In this document: positions 57,399 to 64,000 of the stretch, piece after piece
Layout: each line of letters begins with the position of its first letter
Numbering within the stretch: position 1 is the stretch's first letter
Assembly (NCBI RefSeq): GCF_002127325.2
Contig: NC_035436.2
Location: 83,511,716 to 83,575,715 of the forward strand
Length of the DNA stretch: 64,000 bases
Source of the DNA: Helianthus annuus
Taxonomy: Eukaryota; Streptophyta; Magnoliopsida; Asterales; Asteraceae
Direction: 5' to 3'
Program-made: the position numbers and the translations under genes
Notes under the pieces: generated by a model
The model's database searches: none
What the model was told of the DNA's origin: nothing
What the model saw: only the letters and a program-made list of their open reading frames with translations

Positions 57399-60200
57399 TG
57401 TCACACCCCAACCGATGGCGGAATCATCGGGGCATGGCACTGAGCGAGACAGATTGTCCAGAAGTTTCCATAACAACTATCATTACTATTCAATTTATAT
57501 AATACGTCCCATACCGTACCTTAAATTGCAAACAAATTATTACAGATAGCATCAAGTCAAATATTCTGTTCCGACAACTCAAATTTAAATATAAAAATTG
57601 TTCAAATGCTTCTATAGACTCGATCTGCAAGATCTACAGACAACTATGCTCTAGACGCTTATTCTAAGCTCACCTTCCTAGCAGATAAGCATCCTAATTG
57701 CTTGTCACATACGTTAAAATAAAGTCAATACATATAATGTAAAGGTGAGCATACAAGTTTGATAATAGCATAATAGAATTCGAAATAGTTTACGCATAAC
57801 TAGCATGTACACAGAGGAAAACGAAGTATGCTAATTATCGACATGGATCTATCGATACCAATGACTGCGGGTTGACTGCCCGAAGCAGTTCGCAATACAT
57901 GATTACCACCATAATCCATGCAAGTAATTGTCCTTAACAACCCCCGTGTGAAAGGGTGCTGAGTCCAAACTATAGTACTATCGTCGTTAAGGCAGGTAGA
58001 CAGCATTCCACGTGTAAACATAACAACAAGCATTCATTTAGTCACGTAATACATGCAGTAACGGTTAGCGTTTGAAGTAATTGAGTAGTGTGTTCGATTG
58101 TGATTTAGAGTAAGTAACGTATGTAACACCCAAAAGTGCTAAAGCAAAAAGGGTTCGAGTATACTCACAGTGATTGATGGATTTAAGGGAGCACTTGAGA
58201 GTAGAGTTAGCCTGACTAGTTCGATAGCACAACGATAAGCAACGCGTGAAACGGAAAACAAGTGTTGGAGGGTTGGATGGCTTGGTCGATCGGACGGTAG
58301 GTCCGATCGGACGGCTCGACCGTTCGGTTAACAGTCCGTTCGGACAGCCTGTCCGGTCGGTCGGTATGCCGATCGGATGGGCTGTTCGAGTGGATTGTTT
58401 CTTCCTTCGAGTAAGATGTGTTTGTGTATGATGGTTTGACTTTTGAAGTTTTCGTTGTAGCATTTTGAAAACATTGAAGTTTCCTTACCTTTCAGGTCGA
58501 TCGATCGAACGGTCCGTTCGATCGGCCGGCTTAACCGATCGGTTAGGTACTTCAACAACAAGTTCTTATCAGGGTGTCACCTGGTCGGATGGCTCGGCCG
58601 ATCGGGTGGCACTCCAACGCGTTGAACAAGTTTGAAAATCGATTAAGTGTTGAAGCATAGTATCTCATGATCCGAAGAGTAACTTCAAATCTGACAGTAG
58701 TCCGACCGAACAGCACTTCGTTCAATACTAGACTTCATGAAATTGTTAAAATGTCGGGCCATGTGCTAGCCGATCGGCTGGCCTGGTCGATCGGCTGGCT
58801 TGTCCGATCGGCTGGGTTGTCCGTTCGGATAGTCAGCCCGATCGGTCAGCTTCTTGACCTGATCAGCCTGTTCGTCTAACCCTTGGCTGTTCTGATTGTT
58901 TGATGTTATATCGAGGTGTTTTGACAACAGGTTGAACCATAGAACCCTCTTTCTTACTTGTTCCTCCTGATCAGACAGGAATCACCCAAATCCGGCCGGT
59001 GAACTGTTCGGAACGGAGTTTAACGTTTAACCCGAAGTCGGTGAACCTCGTGGATAGAATCCGAGTCTTGAGTCGTGCAACCACCGAAATGATTAGCAAG
59101 TCAGCACAAGCTCTGTTCCTATCAGTTTGAAGGCATTGGGTGTAAAAGAGTTGAAAGAAAGTTGAAAAACCACCTTTCAATCCTTTTCACCGAGAAATGT
59201 TCAGATCTATGAAAGATCATTGCTTGTTTATGGGGAAATCGGCTAGATCCAAGTGATTCTTTGTGGATTGAAGCCAAAACATGAAGTTCTTCAAAAACAC
59301 CATGATGACATCATCCAAGAACACTTGAATCTTGATGATTTCACGGTTAGAAATCAAGATTAGAAAGATAGAAAGGTGTAGGAGTGTGTATAGATCAAGA
59401 AAGTACAAGATTTAGGATGAAATCTTACTAGAATCGGAAGGAATCTGAGAAAAGAAGAGGAGCACGAGCTGGTCGGTCAGAGCTTTCCAAAAGTGGTAAA
59501 GATGACAATGACAGGGGTATTTATAGGCTTCCAAAAGAGGAAAGGGCTGTCCGATCGGCCAGGCGTCCCGATCGGACAGCCTGTCCGATTGGATAGCAGT
59601 CCGATCGGCTGGGCCGTTCGATCGGCTGAGAGCCTGATTGTTCAGCTGCCTGATTCGAGCGTTCGGTGCGACGACTTTTGATATTTCGATTTCAATTGCG
59701 ATTGATGAGAATACGATGGAGTTTCCTATTCAAATTACTTTTAATCCCAACCACTATATCTAACATACCATCATCTATGTCTCGCGCTGTCTTTTCGCCA
59801 CCAATTATCATAATTCGATTCCGATTGAGTTCGATTGAGTTTTGAGTTTCGAGTTTCGATTCGAGCTTCGATTGATTATCGCACATAACATAAAATAAAC
59901 ATGCACAGGTAACACACAAGGCACACACACATATATTAACCCCAAAATTCGCGTAATTCGAGTCTCGAGTTCGATGATGATTGGATTAGCTCGACTATTG
60001 ATTAATTGGCTTTATCGCATTGTTACTTCCTATTATTCACAGTCGTAAAGCAGTTCGCGTCGATAAATAAACTTTGATTAATTCGATTTTAGCATATACT
60101 CCACATAATACAACTAACGTAATTGCAAAAATAGACTAACTATGGTCAAAGGAGTCAATCTTGACTTTGACTTTGACATTCGGTAACACGGGGTGCTACA
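57399..60200 (-). repeat. EF 5' LTR (2802 bp)
   Basis: Partner of 48734-51534 with the same ends and scattered substitutions. The 23-bp palindrome is retained at 58502-58524. One flanking palindrome (CTGGCCGATCGGCCAG in the 3' LTR, 50878-50893) is imperfect here. Confidence 0.92.
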
Positions 60201-60205
60201 GCTGA

Positions 60206-60700
60206 AGCAATCGTCCAATACAAAGTAAACAGCACTGAAAACAACGGTGAAATAAGAGGAAGTATACACATCCCAAGTAAAGCTCTAAAGCAAACAACAA
60301 ACATAAGGAAACCGATGCGACTAGGAAAGTCAAAGCATTCGTTGTCACAACTAAGATAGGTGATAAAAACTACCAAAGAGAGCTACCAAAGTGTGATAGA
60401 TGTGGTTATTATCACATAGGTCTGTGCAGGACTCGTAGGTGTGAAATTGGGGCAAGACCGGGCATAGCAAGGAGGCATGCTGTTCTGGTATGAGACATGT
60501 GAATGGAATTTAGGACAGTAATAGCAATGGCAAAGGCCAAGAATTTCTACGGATGTGGCGACAAAAGGACACTATCGGAAGGACTGTTCGAAGAAAGGTT
60601 CATGCTCTTGGGAGCATTTTCATGACGGGAATACGCAAGGCACGCTAGGACCCGAACGTAGTTACGAGTACGTCCCTTATAAATCGACACATTGAATCCG
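60206..60700 (+). pseudogene. gag: G gag, 3' piece with large internal deletion
   Basis: The leader continues (IVQYKVNSTENNGE), then passes within about 30 codons to the zinc-knuckle region (LPKCDRCGYYHIGLC, CEIWGKTGHSKEAC, with Trp replacing the second Cys). The whole gag core of about 200 codons, present in BG1, is missing. Several frame changes follow up to protease. Confidence 0.65.
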
Positions 60701-61156
60701 TTCTATTTGATACCGGCGCCGAATTTGGTATTAAGTCTATGGAACTTAAGCATATACTTGGCTTAGGAACAAGTAAGCTAGACACCCCACATGCTATAGA
60801 GTTGGCAAATGGGAAATCAGTCGAAATGGATAAAGTTATTAAGGGTTGTATACTTGGACTTGGGGAAACGAAAATTCCCTATCAATCTTCTACCAGTTGG
60901 TTTAGGTAGTTTTGAGGTGGTAGTAGTCATGGATTGGATATCCAAGAATGGAGCTGAAGTTGTCTGCCATGAGAAAATTATTCGCATCCCCCTTACGAAT
61001 GATGAAACTCTCATCGTGCATGGAGAGAAACAAGACACGCCTCTGCGAATCATCAATTGTATGAAGGTGCAGAAATGCTTGAGGAAAGGATGTGTTGCAT
61101 TCCTAGCGCACGTAAGAAGGCCGAGGAGCCGAAACTCGAAGACATTCCTATGGTGA
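60701..61156 (+). pseudogene. G protease remnant
   Basis: FDTGAEFG (60709-60723) is the active site, with Glu where Asp is usual after [23 protein letters not shown] follows. A frameshift near 60860 separates it from [19 protein letters not shown] and [15 protein letters not shown] (60809-61156 frame). Confidence 0.75.
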
Positions 61157-62061
61157 AGGAATTCCCTGATGTTTTTCCCGAAGATCTGCCAGGACTACCT
61201 CCGCAACGACAAGTCGAATTCCATATTGACTTGGTTCCAGGAGCCGCTCCTGTAGCCAAGGCACCATATCGACTTGCACCATCCGAGATGCAAGAATTAT
61301 CTACACAACTCCAGGAGTTGTTGGATAAAGGATTCATAAGGCCGAGCTTCTCGCCTTGGGGAGCTCTAGTTTTGTTCGTGAAGAAGAAGGATGGAACACT
61401 GTGGATGTGTATCGATTATAGAGAACTGAATAAGCTCACTGTCAAGAATCGGTACCCACTACCGAGGGTTGACGACTTATACGATCAGTTGCAAGGATCG
61501 AGTTACTACTCCAAGATCGACCTTCGATCTGGATACCATCAGTTAAGGATGCAAGAAGAGAGCATACCGAAGACTGCGTTCAGGACGCGTTATGGGCATT
61601 ACGAGTTCCTTTTGATGCCATTTGAGTTAACGAACGCGCCAGTGGTATTTATGGATCTGATGAATCGTGTCTGCAAACCATATCTCGATAAATTCGTGAT
61701 TGTATTTATCGATGATACTCTGATTTATTCCCGAACGAAAGAAGGGCACGAGCAACACCTCAGGACCATTCTGGAACTATTAAAGAAAGAGATGCTTTAT
61801 GCAAAATTCTCAAAGTGTGAATTCTGGATTCGCGAAGTACAGTTCCTTGGTCCTGTCATGAACGAGAAGGGTATTCAAGTAGACCCAGCAAAGATAGAGG
61901 CGATAAAGAATTGGGAAGCCCCCAAAACTCCAACCGAAGTTCGACAATTTTTGGGATTAGCGGGCTATTACCGCCGGTTCATCAAGAATTTCTCCAAGAT
62001 AGCTCAACCGCTAACTTCCCTCACGCAGAAGAATAAGAAGTACGACTGGGGTGATGAGTAG
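61057..62061 (+). pseudogene. G reverse transcriptase
   Basis: An open frame from the protease-RT linker ([15 protein letters not shown]) through [31 protein letters not shown] and the catalytic [10 protein letters not shown] to [15 protein letters not shown]. It stops at TAG 62059-62061. It is the best-preserved part of G. Small changes such as MPFELTNAP (Gly to Glu) are seen. Confidence 0.85.
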
Positions 62062-62510
62062 GAAGAAGCCTTCCAACTTCTCAAAAACAAGCTATGCGAT
62101 GCACCGATACCATCCTTACCTGAAGGCACTGAAGACTTCGTGGTATACTGTGACGCTTCGCGTCAAGGATTGGGTTGCGTGCCCATGCAACGCCAAAAGG
62201 TCATCGCTTACGCTTCAAGACAGTTGAAAGTTCATGAGAAGAACTACACCACACACGACCTGGAGCTAGGCGCGGTGGTATTCGCCTTGAAGATCTGGCG
62301 ACACTAATTATAGGGTACTCAATGTACAATCTTCACTGATCACAAAAGCCTACAGCACATATTTAATCAGAAGGAATTAAATATGCGTCAACGACGCTGG
62401 GTCGAACTGCTAAACGATTATGATTGTGAGATTAAATACTAGCCTAGCAAGGCGAACTTAGTAGCAGACGCGTTGAGTCGAAAAAAAAAGGGGGGTTAAG
62501 ACCCTAAGGG
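62062..62510 (+). pseudogene. G RNase H, multiple stops
   Basis: [26 protein letters not shown] and [10 protein letters not shown] are readable, with stops near 62308-62314 and 62443-62449. A purine-run frameshift at about 62480-62497 ends the frame. Confidence 0.75.
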
Positions 62511-63942
62511 TTTGAGCATTGGAAATGACTATTCAAACGAATCTCACTGCACACATTCATGACACACAACAAGAAGCCCTTAAGAAGGAAAATCGTAGAG
62601 CTGAATATCACCGAGGTACGGAGAAGAAATTGGTGCCAAATGAAGAGGGAACCTTATACTTTATGGGGCGTATTTGGGTTCCGCTATATGGCGGTAGTCG
62701 AGAAGTCATCTTTGATGAAGCTCATAACTCGAGATACTCGATCCACCCAGGATCGGACAAAATGTATCAAGACCTGAAAGAATACTACTGGTGGCCAAGG
62801 CTTAAGAGCGACGTAGCTGTTTACGTTGGAAATGAACCTTTGCCAAGGTTAAGACTGAATATCAAAAACTGTCCGGTTTACTGCAGCAACCAGAGATACC
62901 CACGTGGAAGTGGGAGTAAATCTCGATGGACTTCATAACAAAATTACCCAAGACCCCTAGAGGACATGATATGGTATGGGTGATAGTTGATTGATTGACG
63001 AAGTCTGCATATTTCCTACCCATCCGAGAGAAGGATAGCACCGAAAAGCTTGCTAAGCTGTATCTTAAGGAAATTGTAGCACGGCATGGAATGCCTGTTT
63101 CGATTATTTTAGACAGAGATGGACGTTTCGTATCAAGGATCTGGCAATCCTTCCAAGAGGCCTTTGGATCTCAACTAGATCTAAGCACGGCCTTCCATCC
63201 GCAAACAGACGGTCAGAGCGAATGGACCATACAAACACTGGAAGATATGCTCTATATGGTCGCAAGTGCCAATCACCGTTTGTGTTGGGCAGATGCTAGA
63301 GACAAACATTTGATTGGTCCTTAACTCGTTCAAGAGACAATCGACAAGATCGTGCAGATCCGAGAGCGCATTAAGGCAACTCGTGATCGACAAAAGAGCT
63401 ACGTTGATCGAAGACGAAAACCCTTAGAATTCAAGGTGGGAGACAAAGTCCTGTTGAAAGTCTCACCTTGGAAAGGTGTAGCAAGATTCAGAAAACGTGG
63501 AAAGTCGAATCGACGATGAATGGTTTAATATATCCAGCAAAAATTGCGTCGTCAAACGTTCAGAATCAAGACGAGCATAAAATTTCCATTCAAGACCTTG
63601 GAAAGAATTGGTACCGTGACGTACAAGCAGGAGTTACCTGAAGAACTTAATGGTGTACATGATACGTTTCATGTGTCCAACCCCAAAAAGAGTCCAACCC
63701 AAGAAACAGTTATCATCCCTGCGGATGAGGTGCATATCAACGACATACTCCGATTTACAGAACAGCCTGTCGAGGTAACGGATTGGGAGATCCATAAAAT
63801 AAGGAGGAGTCGCATTAAGTTTGTCAAAGTACGTTGGAACTCTAAACACAGACCCGAGTACATGTGGGAACGTGAAGACCGGTTCAAAGCCAAGTACCCT
63901 CATCTGTTCGAGAAGGCTCCTACGGAAGATGACTCAGTCTGA
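62511..63942 (+). pseudogene. G integrase, internally deleted
   Basis: Zinc region ([14 protein letters not shown]) is followed by a frame change near 62840, TAA near 62919 and TGA near 62990. The catalytic DGRFVSRIW (second Asp; the usual SDRD is LDRD) and the Glu region (GQSEWTIQ, Arg to Trp) follow. Around 63250 roughly 45 codons present in BG1 (RACVMD to EALYG) are deleted. Another rearrangement lies near 63500-63570. The chromodomain-like tail (VKVRWNSKHRPEYMWERED) ends at TGA 63940-63942. Confidence 0.78.
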
Positions 63943-64000
63943 ATTTCGGGGCGAAATTCTTTTAACGGGGGGAGACTGTGACAACTGGCACAAAACCGGT
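63941..64000 (+). repeat. G pol-end palindrome, PPT and first 24 bp of 3' LTR
   Basis: GAATTTCG/CGAAATTC around GGG (63941-63959) starts at the stop codon. The PPT ACGGGGGGAGAC follows. TGTGACAACTGG at 63977 opens the 3' LTR, which runs out of the window. Confidence 0.8.

Larger units (their letters stand above)
48734..60200 (-). mobile_element. EF: full-length minus-strand gypsy (Tekay/Del-like) element
   Basis: LTRs 48734-51534 and 57399-60200 (2.8 kb each) and perfect GCTGA target duplications (48729-48733 and 60201-60205) define an 11.5-kb element. Minus-strand gag, protease, RT, RNase H and integrase are all present. Damage: frame change near 55150, indel near 53660, TAA at 52713-52715 and a one-base deletion near 51719. 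The first 280 bp of the LTRs differ at about 16 sites, so it is older than CD or TRG. Confidence 0.93.
48655..64000 (+). mobile_element. G: decayed plus-strand gypsy element split by EF
   Basis: A gag leader (48655-48733, ending EPEALWSQQVAEA across the EF insertion) continues after 60206. It is followed by zinc knuckle, protease, RT, RNase H, integrase, palindrome, PPT and the start of a 3' LTR at 63977. Its proteins are close to those of BG1. Internal deletions in gag and integrase, and many stops, make it a dead copy. No 5' LTR or PBS was recognised before 48655. Confidence 0.8.

Overview
This window looks like plant nuclear DNA made almost entirely of nested LTR retrotransposons. The Ty3/gypsy gag-pol proteins, the acidic extra ORF, the gypsy-type 'transposase' ORF and the copia gag proteins resemble families I remember from daisy-family (Asteraceae) genomes. 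That assignment is from memory only; no search was run. No rRNA, tRNA, CRISPR array or convincing intact host gene was seen.

Layout. 1-4913: minus-strand Ty1/copia element (Copia-1) with 5' LTR, primer-binding site (PBS), gag, the first residues of protease and a 3' extra ORF; the rest of pol is missing. 4914-6530: possible host sequence, with a 159-bp tandem repeat and a possible small spliced gene. 6531-38318: BG1, a 31.8-kb plus-strand gypsy element (Tekay/Del-like) with 3.6-kb LTRs and near-matching target duplications. BG1 was enlarged by two later insertions. CD (12377-22423, minus strand, gypsy) sits in its extra ORF, flanked by CTCCT. TRG (26662-33802, plus strand, a gag-only copia/Sirevirus-like element) sits in its integrase, flanked by ATTTG. 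38324-47467: decayed minus-strand Tat-lineage gypsy with two RNase H domains and an antisense extra ORF on the plus strand. 47468-48640: rearranged LTR debris. 48655-64000: G, a decayed plus-strand gypsy whose gag leader is split by EF (48734-60200, minus strand, gypsy, GCTGA duplication). The 3' LTR of G starts at 63977.

Relative ages fit the nesting. By eye, the LTR pairs of the inserts CD (about 20 differences in 2.47 kb) and TRG (about 7 in 568 bp) are much closer to each other than those of BG1 (about 19 in the first 370 bp) and EF (about 16 in the first 280 bp). Every element carries stops, frameshifts or deletions, so none is autonomous. CD is closest to intact, and TRG looks like a recently moved element without pol.

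The most unusual signal is a set of short inverted-repeat arrays in non-coding parts of different gypsy elements: the BG1 leader (10338-10750), the CD LTRs (12820-13080 and 20400-20662) and an LTR fragment (48335-48407). A further single palindrome lies just upstream of the polypurine tract (PPT) in all four Tekay-like elements. Arm sequences differ between units but remain complementary within each unit. This suggests selection for RNA or DNA structure, or a mutational process that repairs quasi-palindromes.
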